From positions 1-64,000 of the forward strand of contig NZ_BAXZ01000030.1 in the NCBI RefSeq assembly GCF_000684975.1: a stretch of 64,000 nucleotides of DNA, in the 5' to 3' direction. This stretch comes from Paraburkholderia acidipaludis NBRC 101816. GTDB lineage: Bacteria; Pseudomonadota; Gammaproteobacteria; Burkholderiales; Burkholderiaceae. The notes under the pieces were generated by a model that saw only the letters and a program-made list of their open reading frames with translations, ran no database searches and was not told where the DNA came from. This document shows, one piece after another, positions 43,883 to 52,142 of the stretch. Made by a program: the position numbers and the translations under genes. Position 1 is the first letter of the stretch. The number at the start of each line of letters is the position of its first letter.

Positions 43883-44620
43883 TCATTTGCGCGGTCCGTA
43901 CCCCTTGAACTTTTCCACCACTTCCTCCATCTGCGCGTCCGAGAGCAGCGGCGGCTCGCCGAGCTGACACGCGAGCAGATACTGCTTCGCCAGCACCTCC
44001 ACTTCGTTCGCGAGCCACAGCGCCCGCGCGAGATCGCGGCCGAGCGCAATGACGCCGTGATGCGCGAGCAGGCACGCGAGCCGGCCGCGCAGCGCTTCGA
44101 GCACGTGATCGGAGAGCGCCTGGCTGCCAAACGTCGCGTAGTTTGCACATCGAATCGAATTGCCGCCCGCCGCGGCCACCATGTAATGATGAGCGGGAAT
44201 GCCTCGGCCATGAATCGCGAGCGCCGTCGCCGCATTCGAATGGGTATGGACCACGGCGCCCACTTCGGGCCGCGCCTGCAGGATGTCGCGATGAAAGCGC
44301 CATTCCGACGAGGGACGCTGCGTTTCGAAGAGCGGGTCGTCGTCGCGCACGTGAAGCGGCATCCAGACGATGCGCTCGCGCGCAAGCGCCGCGCAAGGCA
44401 CGCCGCTCGGCGTGATCAGGAGTCCGTCACGCCAGCGCGCACTGACGTTGCCCGAGGTGCCCTGATTGATGCCAAGGCGCTCCATCTCGCTCGCGGTATC
44501 GACAATCTGCTGGCGCAGTTCGGCTTCGGCCCGCACTTCGCGTGCGCGTGCCGCGGCCTCGCCTGCGTGTTGCGGGGTGCCCGTTTCGCTCATGTCGCTC
44601 ATGTCGCCCATGCCGGTCAT
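43883..44620 (-). CDS. Class II aldolase, Ald2-like (DHAP-shunt aldolase)
   Basis: A 245-residue zinc aldolase of the FucA/adducin family. Metal and base residues are present: Glu106, His125, His127 and His188, each exactly 33 positions beyond Glu73, His92, His94 and His155 of FucA. The motif HYMVAAAGGNSIRCANYATFG is like that of Ald2, which splits 5-deoxyribulose-1-phosphate or methylthioribulose-1-phosphate into DHAP and an aldehyde. The N-terminus has five Met in the first ten residues, so the true start may be slightly internal. Its ATG overlaps the mtnA stop (ATGA). Confidence 0.87.
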   Translation of the reverse strand: MTGMGDMSDMSETGTPQHAGEAAARAREVRAEAELRQQIVDTASEMERLGINQGTSGNVSARWRDGLLITPSGVPCAALARERIVWMPLHVRDDDPLFETQRPSSEWRFHRDILQARPEVGAVVHTHSNAATALAIHGRGIPAHHYMVAAAGGNSIRCANYATFGSQALSDHVLEALRGRLACLLAHHGVIALGRDLARALWLANEVEVLAKQYLLACQLGEPPLLSDAQMEEVVEKFKGYGPRK

Positions 44621-45693
44621 GCCGCTTCCCCGGGCGCGAACAGCGCCGCCAGATTGGCCTCGAACGGCGCGCGCACGATACCCAGCTCCGTCACGATGCC
44701 GGTAACGAGCTCATGCGGCGTGACGTCGAAGGCGGGATTGCGCACCTTGATGCCCGCCGGCGCGGTTCGCTGCCCGCCGAACTGCGCCACTTCGTCGGCG
44801 CCGCGCTCCTCGATGACGATATCCGCGCCGCGCGCGGTGCGCAGGTCGAGCGTGGACGAAGGGCACGCCACATAGAACGGAATGCCGAAATGCTTTGCCG
44901 CGATCGCAACGCCTAGCGTGCCGATCTTGTTCGCGACGTCGCCGCTCGCGGCCACGCGGTCGGTGCCGACGATCACGAGATCGACGAGCCCCTGCGCCAT
45001 CAGCGCGGGCGCCATGCTGTCCGTGATCAGGGTGACGTCGAGCCCCGCCTGCTGAAGCTCGTAGGCGGTGAGCCGCGCGCCTTGCAGGAGCGGCCGCGTT
45101 TCGTCGGCATAGACGCGAAACGCCACGCCGTCGCCATGCGCGCGATAGAGCGGCGCCGTCGCGGTGCCGATACCCGTTGTCGCGAGCGCGCCGGCGTTGC
45201 AATGCGTCAGCACACCGCTGCCCGCGGCGATCAGCTCGCGCCCCTGTTCGCCAATCCGCGCGCACAACTCGACATCCTCGCGGTGAATGCGCGCCGCCTC
45301 GGCCACGAGCGCTTCGTAAAGCTCCACCCCGGTCTGCGCACGAACACTGCGGATATGGGCGCGCATGCGGTCGAGCGCCCAGCGCAGATTCACGGCCGTG
45401 GGCCGCGCGCTGTCGAGATAGGCGGCGTGCTGTTCCAGCCGTGCGAGAAACGCCTCGCGCGAAGCGGACCGCTCGCGCTGCATCGCCACGCACAACCCGT
45501 AGGCAGCCGCCACGCCTATGGCCGGCGCGCCGCGCACGCGCAGTTCGTGAATCGCGCGCCACACCGCCTCCACGCTGGTGGCCGCCTCGACCACGCACTC
45601 GCGCGGCAAGCGCGTCTGGTCGAGCAACAAGAGGGTGTCGTCGCGCCACGCAATGGTGGGGGGAAGACTCGATTTCATCGGCTGCGAGGCCAT
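44617..45693 (-). CDS. mtnA: S-methyl-5-thioribose-1-phosphate isomerase MtnA
   Basis: A 358-residue isomerase that converts methylthioribose-1-phosphate (or 5-deoxyribose-1-phosphate) to the ribulose form. Catalytic Cys165 (LTHCNAGALAT) and Asp245 (GTDRVAASGDVANKIGT) are conserved and sit five positions beyond Cys160 and Asp240 of the Bacillus enzyme. The start at 45693 has GGAG six bases upstream and gives the usual length; an open frame continues 27 codons further. It overlaps the aldolase start. The later methionine-salvage genes (mtnB, C, D) are absent here, which fits a shunt rather than full salvage. Confidence 0.95.
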   Translation of the reverse strand: MASQPMKSSLPPTIAWRDDTLLLLDQTRLPRECVVEAATSVEAVWRAIHELRVRGAPAIGVAAAYGLCVAMQRERSASREAFLARLEQHAAYLDSARPTAVNLRWALDRMRAHIRSVRAQTGVELYEALVAEAARIHREDVELCARIGEQGRELIAAGSGVLTHCNAGALATTGIGTATAPLYRAHGDGVAFRVYADETRPLLQGARLTAYELQQAGLDVTLITDSMAPALMAQGLVDLVIVGTDRVAASGDVANKIGTLGVAIAAKHFGIPFYVACPSSTLDLRTARGADIVIEERGADEVAQFGGQRTAPAGIKVRNPAFDVTPHELVTGIVTELGIVRAPFEANLAALFAPGEAA

Positions 45694-45774
45694 GTATTCT
45701 CCGTCGATACCGCTATTCCGTATCATTTCCGCGCGTGCCATGGATCCCGCTTCATTGCGAGCCTCACTGCGCAC

Positions 45775-47046
45775 TCAAACGTCGCCGTCCAGGGGCTGCG
45801 CGAGCACTTCGGCCGCGAGCGCCACCACGGCCTCGATCGAAGCCAGCTCGCGCCGCCGCACGAGCAGCGCTTCGGCAAGACGCAGGCAGCGCACTTCCAC
45901 GAGCGCGCGCACCGCGTCGTCCTTGATGCTGGTGATTTCCGCAACTTTCGCCATGCCGACGATACGCCGGATCATCTTGCAGCCCGCAAAGCCCAGCGTA
46001 TCCGCAAAGAGGCGCCGCATGAAGTCCTCGCGGAACGCGTCGGCCGCGCGCGTATCGGCGGGACCGCCGATGAAGGCGCGGCCCGCCTTGCGTTCGTGCA
46101 TGCGCCACAGGCCCGCGAATTTCTCCGCGAAACCGTTCCAGACCTGATTGACCTGTTCGAGCAGCCAGCGCTGATAATCGCGCGGCTCGCGACCGCGCAG
46201 GCGATCGTGCCAGTCGCGCGCATAGTACGCCAGCAGCAGGTTCGCGATGAAAGCGCCCGTGTCGAAACCGAACGGCCCGTAGAACGCGAACTCGGGATCG
46301 ATCACATAGGTCTCGCTCTCGTTCGCCATGATCGAGCCCGTGTGCAGATCGCCATGCACGAGCGTTTCCGCATGGTTCATGAAGGCCCATTTCATCTCGC
46401 CGGCCGCGCGGCGCAGCGGCTCGTGCGAGCGCAGCCGCGCGATCGCACTCGCGGGCAGCGCCGGGCTGTACACGTTCGACGGATCGTCTTCGAACGGGAA
46501 CGTGAAAACGAGGTCCTCGGTAATCCGGCACAGCTCCGTGTTGATGTTGGCGCGCACGGCTTCCTTCTTCGCGCCGGGCGCGAGCGCCAGGTCGGAGCCG
46601 TGAAAGAGCGTGCTTGCGAGAAAAGTGGAGATATGGTCGGCGAGCCGTGGATACACGATCCCCTCGATCAGCCCCTGGCGCAGCACGCGATGCGAGGCGA
46701 GCCGCTGCATCACCATCAGGTACTTCTCGCTGTCGGCGTGATAGACGCTTGGCACGTGCTGCGGACACAGCGCCCCGAACGAGCGCAACGCCGCCACCTC
46801 GCGCTCCATGCGCTCGCGCGGCAGCGGCCAGGCTTCGCCCACGAGCCGCAGGAACGGCGGCGCCTGTTTGACGACGACGCTGTGCCGCGGGTCGCTCGCA
46901 CTGCTGACGAAATACACGTAGTTCAGGTTGCCGTCGCCGACTTCCACGACCTCCAGGTCGCTGTCGCCACCCAGCCGCTCGCTGACGGCAGGAATGCCCC
47001 GCAGGTATGCGGTCAGTTCGGCAGCACTGAAAGCCTCGAATTGCAT
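45775..47046 (-). CDS. mtnK: S-methyl-5-thioribose kinase MtnK
   Basis: A 423-residue kinase of the aminoglycoside-phosphotransferase fold that makes methylthioribose-1-phosphate. Asp233 in LVHGDLHTGSIM and Asp250 and Glu252 in VIDPEFAFYGP are at the same numbers as in the Bacillus enzyme, so the active site is intact. It follows the GntR gene by 36 bases and precedes mtnA by 81. Its presence means the operon handles free imported sugar rather than phosphorylase products. 5-Deoxyribose is an alternative substrate. Confidence 0.95.
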   Translation of the reverse strand: MQFEAFSAAELTAYLRGIPAVSERLGGDSDLEVVEVGDGNLNYVYFVSSASDPRHSVVVKQAPPFLRLVGEAWPLPRERMEREVAALRSFGALCPQHVPSVYHADSEKYLMVMQRLASHRVLRQGLIEGIVYPRLADHISTFLASTLFHGSDLALAPGAKKEAVRANINTELCRITEDLVFTFPFEDDPSNVYSPALPASAIARLRSHEPLRRAAGEMKWAFMNHAETLVHGDLHTGSIMANESETYVIDPEFAFYGPFGFDTGAFIANLLLAYYARDWHDRLRGREPRDYQRWLLEQVNQVWNGFAEKFAGLWRMHERKAGRAFIGGPADTRAADAFREDFMRRLFADTLGFAGCKMIRRIVGMAKVAEITSIKDDAVRALVEVRCLRLAEALLVRRRELASIEAVVALAAEVLAQPLDGDV

Positions 47047-47082
47047 CGTTTTTCCTGTCCGGAAAGGGAGACGAAAATCCTT

Positions 47083-47796
47083 CTACCGCCGCTTGCGCAC
47101 GAGATCGAACTTGAAGATGCTGGTGTTGTAGTAGTCGTTGCTATAGCAAACCGCGCGCCCCGTGTCGTCGAAATCCACTTCGTCGATCAGCAGGAACAGA
47201 CCGAAGCTTTCCTGCAGTTCCGGCAGGTCGCGCGGCGTGAGTATCGTGGGCTGGATCGAACTGTGCGTATGCGAGAGCCGGATGCCGGCGCGCTCCAGCG
47301 TGCCGAAGAGCGACTCGCCCAGCTCGTGCTCGTCGAACACCGACTTCGGCACGATGTCGATGCAGTACGCCGCGATCGCGTCGTCCGCGCGACGCACGCG
47401 CTCCACCCGCATGCAGGCATCCCCCACCGCAATGCCGAGCTTCTGCGCGAGACTCTCGGAAGCGGCAATCGTCCTCACCTGCAAGCGGCTCGTGGACGGC
47501 ACGGCGCCGACACTGTGGATCATGTCCGTCACGGACATCAGATCATCCAGGCCGCCCTGCAGCTTCAGCACGACCTGTCTGACGAAGGTGCCCTTGCCCT
47601 GCACGCGCGTGAGGACGCCATGCGAAATCATCTGCGCCACCGCCTCGCGCAGGCTCGAACGGCCGACGCCCAGCAGCTCGCACAGCTCGGTTTCCGTGGG
47701 GATCTGATCGCCAGGCTTGAGCGAGCGCTCGCGGATCATCGCCAGCAGCGAGTCCTGGATCCGCTCGCTCATCGATTGGTCGACGCTCAGACGCAT
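47083..47796 (-). CDS. GntR-family regulator of the mtn/sugar operon
   Basis: A 237-residue regulator with an N-terminal GntR winged helix (about 8-72; LKPGDQIPTETELCELLGVG, SSLREAVAQMISHGVLTRVQ) and a C-terminal effector domain that looks UTRA-like (HutC branch), ending VCYSNDYYNTSIFKFDL. It is the first gene of the minus-strand operon, 36 bases before mtnK, so it very likely controls the operon and itself. The perfect palindrome at 47859-47876 lies 63 bases upstream. The start may be at the ninth residue. Confidence 0.88.
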   Translation of the reverse strand: MRLSVDQSMSERIQDSLLAMIRERSLKPGDQIPTETELCELLGVGRSSLREAVAQMISHGVLTRVQGKGTFVRQVVLKLQGGLDDLMSVTDMIHSVGAVPSTSRLQVRTIAASESLAQKLGIAVGDACMRVERVRRADDAIAAYCIDIVPKSVFDEHELGESLFGTLERAGIRLSHTHSSIQPTILTPRDLPELQESFGLFLLIDEVDFDDTGRAVCYSNDYYNTSIFKFDLVRKRR

Positions 47797-47803
47797 GCTG
47801 TAC

Positions 47804-47848
47804 TTTCGTAGCCCCGCTTTTAGCCCGCTTGTAGCCCGTTTATGGCCC
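47804..47848. repeat. Four imperfect 11-bp tandem repeats
   Basis: Units GTAGCCCCGCTT, TTAGCCCGCTT, GTAGCCCGTTT and ATGGCCCGTTG run head to tail directly upstream of the GntR start. The 11-base period puts every copy on the same helix face. They lie between the start codon and the palindrome, so they occupy the likely core-promoter and leader region. Confidence 0.6.
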
Positions 47849-47858
47849 GTTGGACTGA

Positions 47859-47876
47859 ATGTACATCAGACGTCTG
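47859..47876. promoter_or_regulatory. 18-bp perfect palindrome, candidate GntR operator
   Basis: ACATCAGACGTCTGATGT is an exact palindrome, 63 bases upstream of the GntR gene that leads the methylthioribose operon. Dimeric GntR regulators bind such sites, and autoregulation from the first gene is common. It lies in the 169-base gap before the convergent end of an MFS gene. Confidence 0.7.
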
Positions 47877-47965
47877 ATGTCATCGATTCATGGTTTTCCC
47901 TCTCGTGCAGCGCAGCAGGCGCCGCGCGCCGCCCGGCGCCTGGATTCGCGGGCGACGCCCCGTCC

Positions 47966-49264
47966 TCACTCGTGGCCCTGCCGCATGAAGGGTGCGCCCA
48001 CCGCCGCCACGAGCAGCAGCGCGGCCATGATGATGAGCCCGTTGCGCGTGCTGCCGGTCGTCTGCTCGATCACGCCCATCACCGAGGGGCCGAGGAAACC
48101 GCCCACGAGCCCGCAGGTATTGATGAGCGCGAGGCCGCCCGCCAGCGCCAGGCCGGAAAGACGCGACGCCGGGAACACGAACACGATCGACTGCACGACG
48201 AAGAACATGAGCGCGGTGAGCGAAAAACCGGTCAGCGCCAGCGCCGGGCCCGTAAAGGCCGCGATCAGGAGCCCCACGGCCATGACCACGAGACCGAGCA
48301 GCAGCAGGCGGCGCCCGCGTTGCGGCGTATCGGCGTACTTCGGCAGCCATGCGGCGCCCACGGCCGCCGCAATCCAGGGCAGCGAATTGAGCAGACCAAT
48401 CTGCAGCGGCGTGAGCTTCCCGTAGGTGCCGATGATGCCGGGCAGGAAGAAGATCACCGTATAGATAGAGATCTGATGACAGAAGTAGATGAAGATCGCG
48501 AGCCACACCTGCGGGTCGCGCACCGCCGCGAAGGACGTATGCCCCGCACGCACCGCCGCGCCCGATGTCTCGCTGTCGAGCCGGCTGCGCACCTCTTCCG
48601 CCTGGGCGGGCGTGAGCCACGGCGCGGAGTCGGGCCCGTCCGGGAGCTTGCGCCAGACGACGAACGCCAGCGCCACGGCGGGCAGCCCTTCGGCGAGGAA
48701 CATCCACTGCCAGCCCTTCAGGCCCAGCACGCCGTCCATCTCCAGCAGCGCGCCTCCCAGCGGGCCGCTCACGATGTTGGCAATGCACACGCCCAGCAGA
48801 AAATAGCCGACGGCCCGCGCGCGGTCCTCGCGCCCGAACCAGTAAGTCAGGTAAAGCATCACGCCGGGAAAGAGGCCGGCTTCGGCCGCGCCCAGCAGCA
48901 CGCGCATGACGTAGAACGAAGTGGGGCCCTGCACGAACGCCATCGCCGCCGAAAGCACGCCCCACGTGATCATGATGCGCGCGATCCAGAAGCGCGCGCC
49001 GACGCGATGCATGATCAGATTGCTGGGAATTTCGAGCAGCGCGTACGAGAGGAAAAAGAGACCGGCGCCCAGCCCGTAAGCCGCGGCCGAGATATGGAGG
49101 TCGACGGCAAGGTGCGACTTGGCGAGCGCGATATTGGTGCGGTCGACGAAGCTGATCACGTAGGCGAGCACCAGCAGCGGCATCAGCCTGCGAAAGAGCA
49201 GTGAGGTCAACGAACGATCGGCGGAATCCGGAAGCGAAGCGTCGGAAACATGAGCGGTTGGCAT
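47966..49264 (-). CDS. MFS transporter, anion:cation symporter (phthalate/tartrate-like)
   Basis: A 432-residue 12-helix transporter of the ACS branch of the MFS. Motifs seen are YVISFVDRTNIALAKSHL at helix 1, LLEIPSNLIMHRVGARFWIA and RVLLGAAEAGLFPGVMLYLT. The branch imports organic anions such as tartrate, phthalate, glucarate or hydroxy acids. It is the last gene of a three-gene minus-strand group with a BKACE enzyme and an SDR, so it probably brings in their substrate. The start at 49264 gives a normal short N-tail. Confidence 0.9.
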   Translation of the reverse strand: MPTAHVSDASLPDSADRSLTSLLFRRLMPLLVLAYVISFVDRTNIALAKSHLAVDLHISAAAYGLGAGLFFLSYALLEIPSNLIMHRVGARFWIARIMITWGVLSAAMAFVQGPTSFYVMRVLLGAAEAGLFPGVMLYLTYWFGREDRARAVGYFLLGVCIANIVSGPLGGALLEMDGVLGLKGWQWMFLAEGLPAVALAFVVWRKLPDGPDSAPWLTPAQAEEVRSRLDSETSGAAVRAGHTSFAAVRDPQVWLAIFIYFCHQISIYTVIFFLPGIIGTYGKLTPLQIGLLNSLPWIAAAVGAAWLPKYADTPQRGRRLLLLGLVVMAVGLLIAAFTGPALALTGFSLTALMFFVVQSIVFVFPASRLSGLALAGGLALINTCGLVGGFLGPSVMGVIEQTTGSTRNGLIIMAALLLVAAVGAPFMRQGHE

Positions 49265-49365
49265 GAGCGGAAGTCTCCACGGCACGCGGGGCGGCTGCCC
49301 CGGCGTGCGACCCCGAAGGTCAGGTGAGAGGAAGCGGAAGTACGGGCATGAGCGCGGCGGCGGGC

Positions 49366-50298
49366 TTAGAAGGCCGCGCCCGCAGCACCCTTCAGCTCCA
49401 GAATGTCGCGGGCTTCGTCGGGCGAGGCCACGTCGATATTGAGGGCGTCGAGCACCGTGCGGATGCGCACGACCTGTTCCGCGCTCGAAGCCGCCAGCTG
49501 GCCGGGCCCGATCCACAGCGAATCTTCCAGCCCCACGCGCACATTCGCGCCCATGGCCGCGCCGATGGTGGCCAGCGGAATCTGGTTGCGGCCGGCACCG
49601 AGGATCGACCAGCGGAACCGGTCGCCAAACAGGCGCTGCGCGGTGCGATGCATGTGCATCAGATCTTCGGGGTCCGGACCAATGCCGCCCAGAATGCCGA
49701 ACACCGTCTGCACGAACACGGGCCCCGTGACGAGCCCACGATCGACGAAATGCTTCAGGTTGTACAGGTGGCTCACGTCGTAGCACTCGAATTCGAAGCG
49801 CGTGCCGTTCGCCGAGCCGATGCGCAGGATATTCTCGATGTCCTGGTACGTGTTCTTGAAGATCAGGTTGCGGCTGTTCTCCAGATGCTCGCGCTCCCAG
49901 TCGTGGCGAAATTCCTTGAAACGCTCCAGCATCGGAAAGAGGCCGAAGTTCATCGAGCCCATATTCAGCGAGGCCAGCTCCGGCTTGAAGGTGGTGGCCG
50001 GGCGCATGCGCTCCTCGACCGTCATATGCGGACTGCCGCCCGTCGTGATGTTGATCACCGCGTCGGTCGCGGCGCTGATCTTCGCGAGGAACGGGCGAAA
50101 CAGTTCGGGATCCTGAGAAGGCCTGCCGTCGCGCGGATCGCGGGCGTGCAGGTGCAGGACGGCGGCGCCCGCGCGGGCGGCCTCGATGGCGGCCTCGGCG
50201 ATTTCGTCGGCGGTGACCGGCAGATGCGGCGACATGCTCGGCGTATGAATCGCGCCCGTTGGCGCGCAGGTGATGATGGCTTTGGCTCGCCTGGCCAT
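49366..50298 (-). CDS. Beta-keto acid cleavage enzyme (BKACE, DUF849)
   Basis: A 310-residue TIM-barrel zinc enzyme of the Kce/BKACE family, which condenses a beta-keto acid with acetyl-CoA to give acetoacetate and a new CoA ester. The zinc motif HLHARD and the downstream GRPSQDPELF and NITTGGS segments are characteristic. TSAP-like start (ITCAPTGAIHTPSMSP) is present. Known substrates include 3-keto-5-aminohexanoate and dehydrocarnitine. With an SDR and an organic-anion carrier beside it, a hydroxy-acid to beta-keto-acid to CoA ester route is likely; the compound is unknown. Confidence 0.9.
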   Translation of the reverse strand: MARRAKAIITCAPTGAIHTPSMSPHLPVTADEIAEAAIEAARAGAAVLHLHARDPRDGRPSQDPELFRPFLAKISAATDAVINITTGGSPHMTVEERMRPATTFKPELASLNMGSMNFGLFPMLERFKEFRHDWEREHLENSRNLIFKNTYQDIENILRIGSANGTRFEFECYDVSHLYNLKHFVDRGLVTGPVFVQTVFGILGGIGPDPEDLMHMHRTAQRLFGDRFRWSILGAGRNQIPLATIGAAMGANVRVGLEDSLWIGPGQLAASSAEQVVRIRTVLDALNIDVASPDEARDILELKGAAGAAF

Positions 50299-50353
50299 AG
50301 TGTCTCCTTCCCGGTTCGGGTCGTGGCGCGGCTGGGCCGCTCGAATAAGTGTG

Positions 50354-51151
50354 TTAACTGAGCGCCTGCGTCAACCCGTCGACGACCAGCTCCTGCCCGT
50401 GCACGCTCGCTGCCTGATCGCTGCAGGCAAAGCGCACCATGTTGGCGATGTCGCGCATCGTCACCATGCGGCCCAGCGCCGCCTGCGAGGTGTAGCTGCG
50501 GGTCACGTCCTCCACGGGCTTGCCGAGCGATTCCGCCTTGGCGGCAATCACGGCGCGAATGCGCGGTCCGTCCACGGCGCCCGGCAGCACTGTATTGACG
50601 CGAATGCCTTGCGGCCCGAGTTCGAGCGCCAGCGATTTCGTGAAGCCCACCACCGCCCACTTCGAAGCTGAGTAGACCGAACGACCCGGCATGCCCAGAT
50701 GCCCCGCGGCCGAAGAGAGGTTCACGATGGCCGGCGCGCGGCCCTGGCGCAGCCGCGGCACGGCTGCCCGCGCGCACAGGAACTGGCCCGTGATATTGAC
50801 GGCGAGCGTGCGCTCCCAGTCGGCGAGCGAAAGCGTTTCGACGCCGCCCGTCGGCCCGGCCACGCCCGCGTTGTTGACGAGCACGTCGAGCCCGCCCAGC
50901 GTCGCGTCCACGCGCTCGAACAGCGCCGCCACGTCGCTCTCGCTCGACACGTCCGCCCTGACGGCCAGCACGCCGGGCAATTCGGCCGCCACGCGCTCGA
51001 GGCCGGCCCCCGAGACGTCGCACACGGCCACGCGCGCGCCGGCTTCCACGAAGGCCCGGGTGATCTCCAGCCCAATGCCGTCCGCGCCGGCCGTCACCAG
51101 CACTCGCTTGCCAGCGAGCGATTCATCCTTCCACATGTCCGTTGTCTCCAT
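50354..51151 (-). CDS. Short-chain dehydrogenase/reductase
   Basis: A 265-residue NAD(P)-dependent SDR of the classical type. The cofactor motif reads VTAGADGIGLEI (a TGxxxGxG variant with Ala for the first Gly), NNAG is present, the catalytic triad is Ser with YSASK, and NTVLPGAVDGPRI follows. Cytosolic. It is first in the group with BKACE (55 bases on) and the MFS carrier, and would oxidise a beta-hydroxy acid to the keto acid that BKACE cleaves. It is divergent from the GntR gene at 51234 across an 82-base gap with a palindrome. Confidence 0.9.
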   Translation of the reverse strand: METTDMWKDESLAGKRVLVTAGADGIGLEITRAFVEAGARVAVCDVSGAGLERVAAELPGVLAVRADVSSESDVAALFERVDATLGGLDVLVNNAGVAGPTGGVETLSLADWERTLAVNITGQFLCARAAVPRLRQGRAPAIVNLSSAAGHLGMPGRSVYSASKWAVVGFTKSLALELGPQGIRVNTVLPGAVDGPRIRAVIAAKAESLGKPVEDVTRSYTSQAALGRMVTMRDIANMVRFACSDQAASVHGQELVVDGLTQALS

Positions 51152-51182
51152 GAGTGCGTCGTGTCCGGATTGAATCCTATAA

Positions 51183-51194
51183 CTGTGATCACAG
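51183..51194. promoter_or_regulatory. 12-bp perfect palindrome, candidate GntR operator
   Basis: CTGTGATCACAG lies in the 82-base gap between the divergent SDR and GntR genes. It is an exact palindrome in the middle of the only space available for both promoters, so it is a strong candidate operator for the FCD-type GntR protein. It also resembles a compacted CRP-like site, but the half-site spacing does not fit CRP. Confidence 0.65.
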
Positions 51195-51233
51195 ATATCA
51201 TATCGGGGATACCCTATGTGCTATGATCGAGCC

Positions 51234-52034
51234 ATGGCCCTGAACGAACTCGTGACCCCGCTGACGCGCCAAACGCTCAGCCGCGACGTCTACGCGCAAC
51301 TGCGCGACCTTCTCATCACCGGACAAATGATGCCGGGCGAGCAGATCTCGCTGCGCAACATCGCGGCGGCGCTGGGCGTGAGCGTGATGCCCGTGCGCGA
51401 GGCGGTGCACCGGCTGGTGGCCGAACAGGCGCTCGAACTCACGCCCAACCGCGCGCTGCGCGTGCCGACCATGAGCATCAGCCAGTTCGGGGAGATCACG
51501 CAGATCCGCGTGAATGTGGAAGGCCTCGCCACGGCGCAGGCGGCCGGGCGCATCGAGGAAGACGAACTCCAGCGCCTGCAGGCGCTGCACGCGCGGTTCG
51601 CCGACGAAATGGAAAAGGCGCGGCCCGACGGCGCCAAGGTGATCGCCATGAATCAGGCGTTCCACTTCGCCATCTACGAAGCGGCCCGCATGCCCATGCT
51701 GCTGCAGATGATCGAAACGCTGTGGCTGCGCATCGGGCCGATTCTCAACTACGATCTGCGCTCCGGCTCGAAGCGCGTGGGCGAGCGCGTTGCCGTCAAG
51801 CATCACGGCAAGCTGCTCGACGCTTTACGCCTGCGCGACAGCGACGCGGCATGCGCCGCCTTGCGCGGCGATATCGAAAGCGCGGCGGCTTATATCGTCT
51901 CGGCCGGCGTGCTGCTGAGCGCGGAGACCGGCGGTGCCGCTCCTCTCGCCGCTCCGGCGGCGAAGACCGCGAAGCCGCGGGCCGCGCGGGCCGAACGAGC
52001 GACGCGGGAGAAAGCCGCGAGCGCCAAGGCCTGA
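51234..52034 (+). CDS. GntR-family regulator, FCD type
   Basis: A 266-residue regulator: winged helix (about 10-75; LITGQMMPGEQISLRNIAAA, VSVMPVREAVHRLVAEQALE) and an all-helical FCD domain (about 85-215) with metal or ligand-binding His near MNQAFHFAIYEAA and VKHHGKLLDAL. The C-terminus has an unusual 45-residue Ala/Lys/Arg tail (TAKPRAARAERATREKAASA) beyond the FCD fold, which could bind DNA nonspecifically. It is divergent from the SDR-BKACE-MFS group and is its likely repressor. The start at 51234 is preferred to 51216. Confidence 0.9.
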   Translation: MALNELVTPLTRQTLSRDVYAQLRDLLITGQMMPGEQISLRNIAAALGVSVMPVREAVHRLVAEQALELTPNRALRVPTMSISQFGEITQIRVNVEGLATAQAAGRIEEDELQRLQALHARFADEMEKARPDGAKVIAMNQAFHFAIYEAARMPMLLQMIETLWLRIGPILNYDLRSGSKRVGERVAVKHHGKLLDALRLRDSDAACAALRGDIESAAAYIVSAGVLLSAETGGAAPLAAPAAKTAKPRAARAERATREKAASAKA

Positions 52035-52076
52035 ACCGCGGCGCGCATGACCTTGACGGCGCCGCACCATGCAAAA

Positions 52077-52110
52077 GCGCCGCGGCCCGTAAAAAACGGG
52101 CTCGCGGCGC
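52077..52110 (-). terminator. Terminator between GntR and mmsA
   Basis: Arms GCGCCGCGGCCCG and CGGGC-T-CGCGGCGC form a long stem with one bulged base and an A-rich loop. On the minus strand four T follow, fitting the end of mmsA; it may also stop the convergent GntR transcript. Confidence 0.7.
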
Positions 52111-52142
52111 AATGACAGCGACTGCGTGGTTACGTTGCCTGG

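Noticed and set aside
51183..51194. CTGTGATCACAG as a CRP site
   Set aside because: CRP needs TGTGA and TCACA separated by six bases; here the half-sites abut, which fits a GntR-type dimer better.
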